From contig NC_073304.1 in assembly GCF_027595985.1 (NCBI RefSeq), positions 142,753,925 to 142,817,924 on the forward strand: DNA of 64,000 bases. Direction: 5' to 3'. Positions 1-10,792 of the stretch are shown here, piece after piece; within the stretch, counting starts at the first letter, position 1; every line of letters begins with the position of its first letter. The notes under the pieces were generated by a model that ran no database searches, was not told the DNA's origin, and saw only the letters and a program-made list of their open reading frames with translations. Position numbers and translations under genes: made by a program. Source of the stretch: Sorex araneus (Eukaryota; Chordata; Mammalia; Eulipotyphla; Soricidae).

Positions 1-77
1 GGGGAGGGGAGGGAGGGGAAGGGAGGGAGGGGAGGGGAGGGGAAGGGGAAGGGAGGAAGGGGAGGGACGGGAAGGAA
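1..77. repeat. Purine-rich (GGGGA)n low-complexity run
   Basis: Nearly all bases are G or A, built from GGGA, GGGGA and GGAA units. The many runs of three or more G on the plus strand make G-quadruplex folding plausible. The left edge is the window boundary, so the full length is unknown. Confidence 0.9.
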
Positions 78-443
78 GTACTAGCTTCCAAAACCAACAG
101 ACAATTGTCATACTTTCATCTCCTTCGGTCACTCCTCTCGTTATTCTACCTGCAGTACTGGCCATTACTATGTGTCATGCATCAGCTCACTTTGATGTCA
201 AAGATGGAAGTCCCCTTTCCATGCTTCAGAGGGACAGGTTGAGGTACCAACACACACAGCCACAAAGGGGCCACCAGAAGTCAAACTAGCACTTGTTTCT
301 GTTGGGGCTGGACTGAGCTACCAGGATGAGCCCAGTGGTTTGGATGAGGTTGAACATATTCTTTTGGCTGCCTTAGTAAATAATTTCCTAAATTATAACA
401 ATATAGTCAGTCTTCCTTTTCTCACAGATCCCCGGTTCTGCTT
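78..443. other. Unannotated spacer
   Basis: Single-copy-looking mixed sequence. I see no sustained reading frame, SINE boxes or LINE motifs here. Confidence 0.5.
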
Positions 444-554
444 AAGCCTGTTTGTCCTCAGTATGGAGATCTTAGGTACTAAGCCTGTTTGTTGTCAGTA
501 TGCAGATCTTAGATAGTAAGCCTGTTTGTTGTCACTATGCAGATCCTACACTGT
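444..554. repeat. 37-bp tandem repeat, three copies
   Basis: The word AAGCCTGTTTG starts at 444, 481 and 518, a constant 37-bp step. Each unit continues into a TATG(C/G)AGATC block. The copies differ by a few substitutions, so this is a short minisatellite. It has no spacers and is not a CRISPR array. Confidence 0.88.
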
Positions 555-1390
555 TTTCCTCTACACAAAAGAACTTTGCATGATCTTCCCATAAATTTTT
601 AATGACTTTACTGTATTGAGCCCTATGAATTATAGAATGGTAATAAAAGGAGACTACCTTTGTCTAAGAGTCAGAGAGAACCTAGACCCTCCATGAAACA
701 CATTTCTTCCATGTTCCTTGTCCCAGCGCCTCTGACCGCACAAACGTTCATGCAAAATGTTTCCCCAATGTCTTTGGGCTGAAACACTACACAGTATTAA
801 ACCAGATAACAAAAAATGTATAAGGATGATGGCAAAGGAAAAGGAATCATTGGCTGCTCTGAGAAAATCCCAAATCCTTCCTCACTATCCTGGCTCAGAG
901 AATAGACTGGATGCCAGTTAGCAATGGGTAAAATCTCTTAGCATATTTCTCTTATGAAATTGTATCTACTCTTATCAACTGATCACCCAGGAGCAACAGC
1001 TGGTGATTCATGAAATGTGAATGTTTATTATAGATACCCTTGAGTTTGTTCTGGACATTTTCTTCAAAATGGTGTGGGCTGAAAAAAAAAGACTGTTTTA
1101 GAATAACCGAAACAAAAGCAAATATTGGAGTAAACAATATATGCCAGTGATCACCAACCAAGAAGGTAAAAACATCTGTTCAGGTTTGATTGTGACAGAA
1201 AGAAGTTACATTACCAACAGAACTAGTGCATGGCGAAGCATAACTTAAAACAAGAAAAAAACATTTGGGTCCTGCCATTAAGAAACCACTTCTTGCATTT
1301 GCATTTACCCATTACATTTCTTTGAAAAATGCAGACTGTTTCCTGTGTTTTGTGTAGCTGGAAAAATCAGAGAATAAAGTAGGGTAGACA
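555..1390. other. AT-rich spacer
   Basis: No coding or repeat family recognised. Stop codons are frequent in all frames and the longest open frame, about 70 codons on the minus strand near 952-1161, has no recognisable motif. Confidence 0.5.
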
Positions 1391-1394
1391 ACAA

Positions 1395-1530
1395 AGTAAA
1401 ATACCCAGAGAGCCCGTGTAGGAGATAAGGCACTTGCCTTGTATGTCATAGACCCTAGTTCAGATCCTGGCCACTACATAAGATTCCCTAGAGCACTGCC
1501 ACAGTCAAACTTAAGCACAGTGTGGTGATC
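1395..1530 (+). mobile_element. Old tRNA-derived SINE copy
   Basis: Degraded match to the window's SINE family: AAGGCACTTGCCTTGTATG corresponds to the region between the A and B boxes, followed by a decayed B box (AGTTCAGATCC) and the GAGCACTGCC body motif. The A-tail has been lost, so it is older than the copies with intact target duplications. Confidence 0.65.
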
Positions 1531-1615
1531 GTTTCATAATGTATACCAAATCCTTATTAGCTTTACCTTACTTTTATCTAATATTATATTAGATAAAATA
1601 TAATATTATATTATA

Positions 1616-3921
1616 ACTCACAGTTCCAGAAGGCCAAATGTAAACGCTGGACATGGGAGTCTCCCGGTGGGCAGTTCCACAATGAAATTGACCACATCAT
1701 ATTCAATCGAAAGTTTTGCCTGACCGATGTCGCTGTTGTCCCAAAATTCCAAACGGGATCGGACCACCGTCTTCTTCGTGCAAAATTCTACTTCACAAAG
1801 CAGGGAGAAAAGTCTGCAAAATTTAAGTCTAAGAAGGCAACTCCCAGAATGACCACCAACTGGGAGCTCTTTGGCACTACTGCAGCAACGTGGGAAGATG
1901 CCGTCCTTGACAACATCGACAAGGAATACGATCAACTGGTTCAGCACCTCCATGTCTGTGCGAAGAATGCTGAGAGTGAGAAAGCCACAAATAGACGCCT
2001 GTCTTCGGAAACTCTGGAGCTCATTCATCAACGTGGTTTGGCGAGAGCCTCAGGCAACCACAAGCTAACGTCCAAGCTCACAAAGCTGTGCAGAGATGCG
2101 ATAAAGGAAGACCTCAAAGAGAGAAGAGAGCAGTGTTGGCCAGTGCAGCAGAAGCCGGGAAAAGTATTTGCAATGCTCGCCTGTCTTTCACCAACTACAA
2201 GACCAAGATGACTGCCCTCCGAACGTCCCAATGGATCTATCACATCTTCCAGAAGGGCGATGGAGAGGATTATTCACTACTTCTACTCGGATTTCTTTGA
2301 TAGCCATGTCCACCTGCCCACATACCAAATTCCACAAGATCAATATGTCATTCCCAACATTCTCCCTTCTGAAATCCAACACACCATTTCGTTGGTAAAG
2401 ACTCATACAGCACCTGGTCCGGACAAGGTCAGACCCAAACACCTGAAGAATCTGCCCCCAGTACTCATCAATACACTGGCTCGACTCTTCACACGCTACC
2501 TGTCTGAATGCAAGGTTCTGTCTCAGTGGAAAACCAGTAGGACCATTCTGTTGTACAAGAAGGGAGACATCCACAACATCGGCAACTATCGCTCAATCTA
2601 CCTGCTGTCTGTTGTCTACAAGTTGTTCACTTGTGTCATTCTGAATAGAATAGGCAGAACACTACAGGAAGGACAACCATGCGAGCAAGCCAGGTTCCGA
2701 AGGGGATTCAGCATGATAGACCATATCCACATAGTGACCAAACTCATTGAAGTTTCACGAGAGTTCAAGATGCCGCTCTGTCTAACATTCATCTCCTTAA
2801 TGAAAGCCTTTGATTCTGTTGAGACTGAGGCAGTCATTGAAGCCCTGGTCAAACAGGGCATTCAAACTCAGTATATCAAAATCCTCTGCGAGCTGTATTG
2901 TGGATTCACCACCAGGATCTCATCATTCTACAAGGAAGTGATCATTGATGTAAAGAGAGGGGTGTGGCAGGGTGATGCCATTTCACCGAAACTCTTCAGT
3001 GCCGCCCTCAAGAAAATCATGTGATGACTGGAATGGGAAGGAATGGGAGTGAAGATAGATGGTTTCATTTACACCACCTTCGCTTCGCTGATGACATCGT
3101 TCTCATAACACTAAACATTAACCAAGCAGCACAAATGCTGGCCAACTTCGACCACAGATGTGGAAAGGTCGGATTGCAGCTGAATCTCAACAAGACGATG
3201 TTCATGAAAAATGAACTGGTCCCTAAAGCTCCATTTGCTCTCAATGGAATGAACATCTCCAAATGCAGCAACTATGTGTACCTGGGTCGAGAAATCAACA
3301 TGAGGAACAACTTGGTGCCAGAACTGCACAGGAGGAAGAGAGCAGCGTGAAATGCACTCAAGAGCGTCGAAGAAGTGATTAAGAGAACAGAGAACCTCCG
3401 ACTCTGGGCACATCTTTTCGATTCCACTGTTCTTCCTGCACTAACATATGCCTCAGAGACCTGGGCCCTACGCAAACAGGATGAGAATGCTATTAGAGTA
3501 TCCCAAAGAGGAATCAAAAGAGCTATGCTAGGAATATCATGTCTCACTCAAGTGAGAGAAGGAATCCAGAGTTCTGACTTCCGTCGATGGTCAAAAATCA
3601 GGGATGCTGTCTCATTTGCCAAGGCATCAAAAATCAGATGGGCCAGTCATGTAATGCGATTCAGAGACAACTGCTGGACTAGAGCTGTTACCAACTGGAT
3701 TCCAGAGGACGTCAGAAGACCTCATGGCCGCCCACCAACTAGATGGTCAGATTTCTTTGTCAAATCCCTGAATGAACAATCTGAGGCTCTTCCTGTTCCT
3801 GGAGCAAGCAGATATCATTGGGCTGCATTAGGTCGGGACAGGGACAAATGGAGACGTTACTGGCGCCCGCTCGAGCAAATCTAAGATCAACGGGACTACA
3901 AGTGATACAAGTGAAGTGATT
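1616..3921 (+). mobile_element. RTE-clade LINE, copy 1, 5'-truncated
   Basis: A non-LTR retrotransposon fragment of about 2.3 kb. The 5' end is cut inside the endonuclease domain. The body encodes reverse transcriptase and the C-terminal region, and the 3' end terminates in short direct repeats (ACAAGTGAT units near 3898-3915) without poly-A. Known RTE-clade elements have a single ORF, very short 3' UTRs and tandem-repeat tails, and all of this fits. The last roughly 50 bp, around 3847-3895, are shared with the SINE at 45740-45984 and with the family B elements, so this LINE type is the likely source of their tails. I cannot tell whether the lineage is BovB-like or another RTE group without alignment. 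Confidence 0.87.
1618..3884 (+). pseudogene. RTE LINE polyprotein (endonuclease/reverse transcriptase), broken
   Basis: The start keeps the end of an APE-type endonuclease: RWTWESPGG, NEIDHIIFN and then TGSDHRLLRAKF, whose S-D-H is the conserved catalytic-end motif. After a linker comes the reverse transcriptase: APGPDK, the KKGD/NYR block, a FRRGFS block, a degenerate MKAFDSVE where a catalytic Asp would be expected, GVWQGDAISPKLF, and the catalytic FADD near 3083. The C-terminus ends ..WRRYWRPLEQI. The frame changes near 2130 and again near 2235, shifts at about 3022, and has a TGA at 3348-3350 where copy 2 has Trp. It cannot make a full protein. Frame order is +1, 0, +1, 0 (start position modulo 3). 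Confidence 0.85.
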
Positions 3922-4119
3922 ATATGTTGATTAGGAAAAACCTGATGATATCATTTCCCAATGTATAAAGCATGCTCCTGACTATGAATCACTGAGACAC
4001 AGATTACTCTTAAAAAACTGTTAAAGTATTTTTTAATATTCTGAGCTTTTGCAGTCTAAGATGTTAAGTTGAGCACATACTTTTTGCCTCCTTACCCTTT
4101 TGTGGTCCTTCAAAACTTA
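3922..4119. other. Short AT-rich spacer
   Basis: Flank between the RTE LINE and the family-X element. Nothing recognised. Confidence 0.4.
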
Positions 4120-4130
4120 TATCAATGAAT

Positions 4131-4582
4131 TTTTTTAAGGATCTTCACTTTATTCTCTCTATACTTTGAATGCATTCAATATTTCAACAGAAAACTACTA
4201 TTACTTAGAATTTTCCCCCAACAATCAAACCTGCTGAAAAGGCATCATTTGATAATTTGTTTTCTATTGCTGAGAATGAAGAATATATGAGCTCTTTTGA
4301 ATTCTAATATTTTAGCTCAGTTCACAGTTCCGTGTGTGGCTGCTCCGGATCTCGTCTGGGCAGAGAGTGTGCCGGTAACACCCCCATCCCAAGATCTCCT
4401 GAGCACCATGTCACTGCAAGCTCGTACCTCTGGGTAGTGGGTTCTAGAAGATGGCGGTCGCCATGTGGGCCCCACCGCCTCTGCTGTTGCCACCTCGAAA
4501 GGGTCGAGAGAGACAAAACTTTCTCCTCCCTGGGAGGCATGGGTTGTAGCTCAGTTCAGTCTAGATGCATTTCTATAAGAAG
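4131..4582 (-). mobile_element. Family X composite retroposon, short 3' form
   Basis: Shares blocks with copies at 16449-18420, 26797-27490 and 35035-36012, including a GC-rich part with AAGATGGCGG and a long AT-rich part containing AATCAAACCTGCTGAAAAGG. Read on its own sense strand, it ends in AATAAAGTGAAGATCC followed by a short A run, so it was apparently polyadenylated at an internal AATAAA instead of at the LINE-1-like 3' end used by other copies. Near-identical flanks TATCAATGAATTTT (from about 4120) and TATCAATAAATTTT (4583-4596) look like a target duplication with one mismatch. Confidence 0.66.
4448..4457 (+). promoter_or_regulatory. YY1-like motif in family X
   Basis: AAGATGGCGG matches the YY1 core AAnATGGCGG. 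It recurs in the same element context at 27181 (AATATGGCGG) and 35807 (AAGATGGCGC). Function is inferred; only the match and its conservation across copies are seen. Confidence 0.4.
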
Positions 4583-4612
4583 TATCAATAAATTTTAAAA
4601 GATAAATGCTGT

Positions 4613-4735
4613 AACAGGGCCTGGGAGCTAGCTCATCTGACTAGAGCACACATTTTGCATGCGGGAAGCCTGGTTTTGATCCCCTGCATCATTCAGTCCC
4701 CTGAGCACTGCTGGAAATAGCACTCAAGAACTTTG
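4613..4735 (+). mobile_element. Old tRNA-derived SINE
   Basis: Starts CTGGGAGCTAGCTCA, has TTTTGCATGCGGGAAGCCTGG, a B-box-like GGTTTTGATCCCC and CCCCTGAGCACTG. Diverged and without a clear A-tail. Confidence 0.7.
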
Positions 4736-5325
4736 GCGATTTTTTCTTAAGAAAAAGAAAACAGTAACAACAAAATTAACTGTACACGATAAGCTCTAGC
4801 AGCTCTTGAGATTTCTTAACATGTCTGGATGATAGGGGAAAAGTTGAAAGGATTAGTAAAAGAAACAAATGTGGGCTGCAAACAGAAACACCGAGGGTGG
4901 GACAACGGCGGCAAGGCCACCACCTGTCTGATAGAGCCATACCCAGGCTGCTAATCGAGGTGACAGGCCTGGAAGAGGCTGAACTCTCCAAGAATGAAGC
5001 AAAGATCCACTTAAAAGAATGTCCAGTGAACTTTCCAAAGCAAGAGTGCCTTGATTCCCCCCTGAGGGTTCACATTTAATTGGTTGCTTCAGACACTGGG
5101 AGACAAACGTTCCCAGGTTGATACTGATGCAAGATCAGGGCTGAGGATCTCGGAAAGGTTGAGGATCACTGAAAACTGAGGTCATGAAAACCAGTGAGTT
5201 CCCCACACTTCTGCCAGCCTGCTCCTCCACTTTGAAGCAATAGTCTATATTCAGAAGGGAAGCATGGAAAAATACATCTAATGTCCTACAATCAATACTT
5301 TGATAAATACAAAATAGTTACACAA

Positions 5326-5326
<1 letters not shown>
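4736..5326. other. Unannotated spacer
   Basis: A stretch around 4897-5079 is open on the plus strand for about 60 codons and is moderately GC-rich, but it has no recognisable motif. No repeat family identified. Confidence 0.4.

Positions 5327-5376
<50 letters not shown>
5327..5376 (-). repeat. (ATG)n microsatellite tail of family B
   Basis: About 16 CAT/ATC units abut CCCGTTGATTG. On the element's sense strand this is a (GATGAT)n 3' tail directly after the RTE-like end, as also seen at 36772-36815 and 57797-57812. Confidence 0.9.
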
Positions 5377-5377
<1 letters not shown>

Positions 5378-5545
5378 CGTTGATTGTCAAATTTCTCAAA
5401 CGGTCTCAGTAACATCTCCATTCGTCCTAGCCCTGAGGTTTTAGAAGCCTCTCTTTACTCGTCTTTCCCAATGGTGCCGCACTGGAGGCTCTTTCAGGGT
5501 CAGGGGAATGAGACCATCATTGTTAAATGCCATTATGAAGCTTCA
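5377..5545 (-). mobile_element. Family B (RTE-tailed) element, truncated
   Basis: Sense strand ends with the RTE-like terminus (CCGTTGATTGTCAAATTTCT read on plus) and contains the family B blocks CCTGAGGTTTTAGAAGCC and CTCTTTCAGGGTCAGGGGAA. The 5' part is missing after about 170 bp. Confidence 0.75.
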
Positions 5546-5690
5546 ACCTTTCCCTTACTATATAGACAGAGAATGCTCTTGGAAAAGATATTAAGTATTT
5601 TTATCTAGACTATTTGAAACTCAAGAATTCTCCCTATACAGCAATAACCCATAGGTAGAACCATAGGTAGGGCATTCACGTATAACGAAA

Positions 5691-6050
5691 TCCCGTTGAT
5701 CGTCGAATTTCTCGAGCGGTCTCAGTAACCTCTCCATTTATCCTATCCCTGAGGTTTTAGAAGCCTCTCTCTACTCAGCCTTCCCAACGATGCCGCATTG
5801 GAGGTTCTTTCAGGGTCAGGGGAATGAAACCCAGCTTGTTACTGGCTTTGGCATATGAATACACCATGGGAAGCTTGAGAAGTTCTCCCATGTGGGCAGG
5901 AAACTCTCAGTAGCTTGCTAGTTTCTCCCAGAGAAACTTGTTAGTTTCTTCCCAGAGGGAGAAGTAGGTTATAAGATATCGCTTCCGGTAGCTTGCTTTT
6001 AAGTCTCTGGATGTTGGCCGTTGATAGGATTACACACACCTGGGTCAAAT
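5691..6050 (-). mobile_element. Family B (RTE-tailed) element, about 360 bp
   Basis: The plus strand begins CCCGTTGATCGTCGAATTTC, runs through TTCAGGGTCAGGGGAATG, GGCATATGAATACACCATGG and GGCAGGAAACTCTCAGTAGC, and ends at ATTACACACACCTGGG. Compared with 47400-48590 it keeps only the tail-proximal half. It has no ATG microsatellite. Confidence 0.75.
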
Positions 6051-7139
6051 TAATTAGTAAGTAAAATCATTCTGACATACAAGAAGGATGGAAGGAATGG
6101 GAATTTACCATTTTCTTCTTCACAGATTTTGTTCCAAAATTGACATTATGGGGTGTCCCTCTCAATTCACTTCCTCAAGCGCCCTCCTCATCACAGACTC
6201 AGGTGTGCACACATATGCATTCACAGCAGAATCCAGCTTCCCTTGTTACTAGCTGGGATCAGTTTTTCCACTCCCTTGAGTTTTACTATTCTTCTCCTTA
6301 CTACCTTTGTCCTGAAGGCTTCCCCCATGACTCCCCTACAGCCATTCTCAGCAACAGGTCCATGATTCTGAAACTGTCTCTTATGCTACACATACCCCAT
6401 TACCCAAGATAGTCACTTGCTAATGCTTAGATTCTTCAGGTAGAGGTTTTTTGCCTGAGTCTTAGGATGTCCTCTGAAAGATAAAACTAGTGTAGTAGAT
6501 TGTATTCATGACCCTAACTCTTCACTATGCTAGTGGGACGCTCCTTGGTATGGCTGCTTCCTCTTCAATCCGAGCTGAATATGTGTGATGGACCACATAT
6601 AGAACAGACTTAAGCCAAATCCTCAGATCAAACCTGGCTGGGTCCATATCACAAAGCAGAGCTACTCAACCAAGCTAGTCTAACCAGCCAACCCCTAAAT
6701 ATAGGGCCTAATGATGCCAGGGAAGCCAAGATCAACCTTGTTAAATAAATGTGTCTTGGTTAAATAAGCCAAGATAAATAAATGTGTCAAATGAATGAAT
6801 GTATTATATGCCCTTTAGTGTTGTGATTATAAACTATGCAGTGTAGGTGGCAATGGCTGTGATATAGACAGATTAAAAATTCTGTGAAGGCAGAAATTTA
6901 TTAGTTGTTTATATCCAATATAATATTGTCAATAGTAAAGCTTGGTGAACAATAGTTGTGCTAATAGATGAATAAGTGAAAAGAACGTTATGATAACCAG
7001 AAACCAGAGAAAAAGAGCTAGTATATACAATCCTTGTTGGGGCTACTGGCAAATCAGGTGCTCCAAAGGAATAGAAACAATAAATTTTTGTTGTCATGTA
7101 AATAGATTCATGAGATTTATTAAGAAATTTGTTAATATG
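6051..7139. other. Spacer, possible ancient LTR remnant
   Basis: No coding region recognised. Around 6540-6790 the sequence has AATAAA near a degenerate end and could be an old mammalian LTR remnant, but I cannot assign a family. Confidence 0.3.
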
Positions 7140-7560
7140 AGACACACAAACGAACATCGGACCTGAGCAACTGCTGCAGAAATGGCCCCAGACTTTACAA
7201 TAGGCCATTTCTACTGGGCAACTCTAGATGGGGGCAGGTGCCATCCCTCCGCCTGCCCTCTAGGAGCCCTGGTGGTTGCCATTTCCTAGAAGTCAGCAAC
7301 AAGCTCCAGGTACGAGTGGTGGTGGCGGCAGATGCCAGGCCTCTTGGGACAGTGGAGGAGTCGGCCCTTCTCCTTCCCCCGCCTTGATGGGACTCCGAGA
7401 TGACACCACATCAGGCCACCATCTACTTAAGCTCCCACACGGCCACAATGCAGAGACACAAAAACGAATCTCGGACCTGAGCAGCTTGCTGCAGCCATCT
7501 CTCCAGACCCTAATTATTAAAATTTTAGAATTCCTAGAACACGCAGCCACTCTTACAGTC
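7140..7560 (+). repeat. GC-rich unit with about 310-bp direct repeat
   Basis: A block with ATCGGACCTGAGCA near 7157 recurs as TCTCGGACCTGAGCAG near 7470, both followed by TGCTGCAG. The stretch between is GC-rich and open for about 120 codons (7276-7647). It could be a tandem 5'-UTR-like monomer of a LINE or an unrelated repeat; I do not recognise a protein. Confidence 0.45.
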
Positions 7561-7621
7561 ATGCGACATTATATTATATCCATAACAAGTGATACAAACA
7601 CATTGTCTAACACTGCTTTTT

Positions 7622-7736
7622 TAAAAATTTATTTATTCTTTTATTGAATCACCATGTGGAAAGTTACAAAGCTTTCAGGTTTAAGTCTCAGTTATACAAT
7701 TCTTGAACACCCATCCCTTCACCAGTAGCACTGCCT
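7622..7736 (-). mobile_element. LINE-1-type 3' end fragment, inverted
   Basis: TTATTGAATCACCATGTGG and CACCCATCCCTTCACCAGT are the reverse complement of the LINE-1/family-X terminal block (ACTGGTGAAGGGATGGGTG ... TGATTCAATAA). Confidence 0.75.
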
Positions 7737-7784
7737 TTTCAACAGGTATGAGTGGTGGTGGGACTGGTCTAGAAGTATCAAAAA

Positions 7785-7945
7785 TAAATTGTGCAACTTG
7801 TCTGCCACACAGGCAGGGTGAAGTGTGGAATGGGGGAGAGGGGTACTGGGGATTTTGGTGGTGGAAAACATGCACTGGTGAAGGGATGGGTGTTTGATGA
7901 CTCAAACATGAAAGCTTTGTTACTGTACCTCACAGTGAATCAATT
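7785..7945 (+). mobile_element. LINE-1-type 3' end fragment
   Basis: Contains CAGGCAGGGTG, GGTGGTGGAAAACATGCACT and GGTGAAGGGATGGGTGTTTG, then TGTACCTCACAGTGAATCAA and an A-rich end. With the preceding opposite-strand fragment it forms a head-to-head inverted pair about 60 bp apart. Confidence 0.78.
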
Positions 7946-9279
7946 TAAAAAAAGTTTTTTAAAAAGAAATTGGTTCATGTGATTTTGCATGCTGGCATGT
8001 CTTAAGATCTTTATGTTGAATCCCTAAGATGGATACCCAGCTTGGGGTCTGAGTTCCAGTATGAGTCTAAAGATGTGAGAATCAAGAGAGCCAATTTAAT
8101 AATTCCAGACCAAAGATCAGCAGTTTCGAGGCTCAGGAAGAACCAATGTTTTTAGTTCCAATCCAAAGCCAGGAAGAAGCCAATATCCGAGGGATATCCA
8201 TCAGACAGAAATAATTATCTTTTGCACAGGGGAGGACAGTCTTTTTGTTCTACTGGGTCTTCAGTAGATGAACACACATCCATTTTAGGAAGGAACATCT
8301 GTTTTCTTCAATCTACTGATTTTTATTTTAATCCCATCCAAAACTCTCTCCAGAAACACCCACATTGAAATCCTGCAGTTTGCCGTAACTTGAATGTAAC
8401 TGAAGTGCATCCAATGAAATGAATTAATCAGAAGGGGAAGGAAAATACAGAATAATCCCACTCATCTATGGTATACAAAGGAGCAAACACGGAATAGAAT
8501 ATATCAAAAAATGGCAAATCCTTGGATTTAGGTTATATGACGGAGGTAACCACATAGTGAGGACAGGGGAGAAAGAAGAGGCAGGTTAGAAGAGAAGCAA
8601 GAACAGCAGTAGGGGGTCTTGGACACTTCGGTGATGATGAAGGTACAATCATCTCATATATAAAAAACCATAAATAATAACACTTTTTAACCATGATACT
8701 CAAATTAAAATAGGATTTTAGAAATTTAGAAGAAAATAAACACCTAGAATAACTTTACCAGATATCTGGACACCACGGGATCTGAAGGAGACATAAAAAT
8801 GCAGTTACACTGGTTTTCTGTACATCAACATGCTTTAAATGTATTCTCTTCATGTAGTGATCTTTCAGAAAGAGGTGGCTAGGCACTATCTATTATTTTC
8901 CAGAACACTTAAAAAAGTGAAGAAATACAAAAGCGCAAGTTTGAGTTATTCTAGAATATGGGATCTTTGTTATACTGCTATAAAGGGGATGTGGGGCTGA
9001 AGAAGAGGAAGAAAGAAGATACAAAATATCAGCCCTAAATTGCAGAAACAATGCTCAGAATTTGTTAAAGGCTAACTTCATAAGCTGGCCAGATGTCAAG
9101 TTTACATAGCAGAAAATCTAAACTCTCTAGACACCTACTTAATGGAGGGGGATCCAAGATATTGACCTTCAGGTCAATGCTGGGCTAAGAGGCATTGAAC
9201 TGTCCACCCTCCAGGCCCTCTCACCAAAGCTTGTAAATTGCTAAGTGGGCCTTTATAGACAATATACCACATCTTCATG
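7946..9279. other. Spacer with faint LINE-1 3' traces
   Basis: Around 8450-8490, AATAATCCCACTCATCTATGG resembles the segment just after LINE-1 ORF2, so a heavily decayed LINE-1 3' end may lie at 8440-8700. Nothing else recognised. Confidence 0.35.
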
Positions 9280-9535
9280 ATCCCCCACCTGTTGTTGGAC
9301 ATCTAGGTTGATTCTGCTGAATCTTAGCTATTGTTCTGACTGCTGTAACAAAGAGTGGTGCACATACATCCTTCTGAATGAAAGTTTTTCTGTCCTGGGA
9401 ATAGATACCCAAAAGTGGAATTGCTGGTTTGTAGAGTAGCTCAATTTTAAGTTTACTGAGACCTTTCCTTACTGTTTTCTATGGGTGTTCAATCAGACAG
9501 CATTCTGCCAGCAATGGATGAGGGAGATGTCTAGA
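9280..9535 (-). mobile_element. Ancient LINE-1 ORF2 C-terminal fragment
   Basis: AGATACCCAAAAGTGGAATTG and GTAGAGTAGCTCAATTTTAA align by eye with the antisense of the ORF2 C-terminal region seen at 17270-17330, with many substitutions. Confidence 0.6.
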
Positions 9536-9929
9536 TCATCCTTGGCCCCAGAGTACAGGGAGGATAATGAAAGAAATCAAAGAAGAAAGAGAGAAGAGAT
9601 AGATGAGAAACAGTGGGGTCAGGGGTCAAGGGGACTCAGGTACATTGTTGGTGTCAAAGAATGATAGAGGATAGAGCTAAATATCCAAACTACAGAGTCA
9701 CCAACACTGAAATCACCAGACCCAAGCTTTAATAACCAGATTTAAAAGGTGCCTGTCAAGATGGTAGTCTGGGGCTAGGTGGGTTGAATCTGGAATCACC
9801 GGTTGAGGGAAATTGGCACTCGTGGGGGATTGGTGATGGGCCATAGTTATTCCAACTATGAATAACTTTGTAATTCATAGTATTTTAATAAAATAAAATT
9901 TTGAAGACAAAAGTAAAAGAGGATCTAAC
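9536..9929. other. Unannotated spacer
   Basis: A-rich sequence. The 9755-9900 block ends in TTTTAATAAAATAAAATTTT and may be the end of an unidentified retroposon. Confidence 0.35.
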
Positions 9930-10792
9930 TATTCCTACCAGGTGTGTGTGTGTGGACTCCAGCAGCCAGAGATTCCCATCCCCTGGCCTAAAGCCCAGCC
10001 CCCCGCCAAAAGGGAAGCTCTGCCTCCCAGCATCTCACTGGGGAACTTCCCTCCTCTGACAGATGGTGCCCCCAACTTTTCAAACCAGAAGTGTGGACCC
10101 ACAGTGTCACCCCCAGATCCACCCCTCATGGCATAACTTTAAGATCTCTAACCCCCAAACCATGAAGACACAATAATGTCTGCACAAAGAAATTACTCCA
10201 TCTGTACCCTACATTTCAGGTACTAGTTAACTTGGCCTCACAATTCTTTACCTCTCCATAACCTATAGTAACACACAAAGACAGCCCAACTGCAGGGGCC
10301 AAAACATACAGCAACACATAGGGAAAAAACTACAAAATGCAAAAGTCACAATGGTAAAACAATGCAGAAACTCAAACCAGGCTTAATAAGTGAAGTCACT
10401 AACCCAGATAAGTTAAACAGTAATAATGAATGATATAACCTCTCAGATAAGGAGTTTAGAGTGGAGCAGTAAAAGATGCATAAGGAGCTCAAAGAAGAAA
10501 TGCAGTGCGGTATGGCGCTGCCAGCAGGTCAACCTGTACCTGTGGGGTGAGTGGATCAGCATGATGGTGCCTTCAGACTTTCAGATAGCCCAAAATTGCT
10601 GCTGTGCCTTTGACCAGACCCCAACAACTTGAGGCCAAGTTTACCAAGAAAGTAAATGGCCAAAAGTTAGGTATGTGGGAGCCACACCCACAAACCACCT
10701 CTGGCTCAGCTATCCAAGCTCATTTATTGGCCTTATTTCAGAGACCCATAAATCTTAAAAGAGATCAAAAGCTACTGTTAGGGCCGGCGTTG

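Noticed and set aside
444-554. CRISPR-like regular spacing
   Set aside because: Units are contiguous with no unique spacers, and the genome is mammalian.
1618-3884. Naming the RTE LINE as BovB
   Set aside because: Motifs place it in the RTE clade, but I cannot separate BovB from other RTE lineages without an alignment.
5384-5608. Short plus-strand open frame
   Set aside because: Antisense of a family B element; no protein resemblance.
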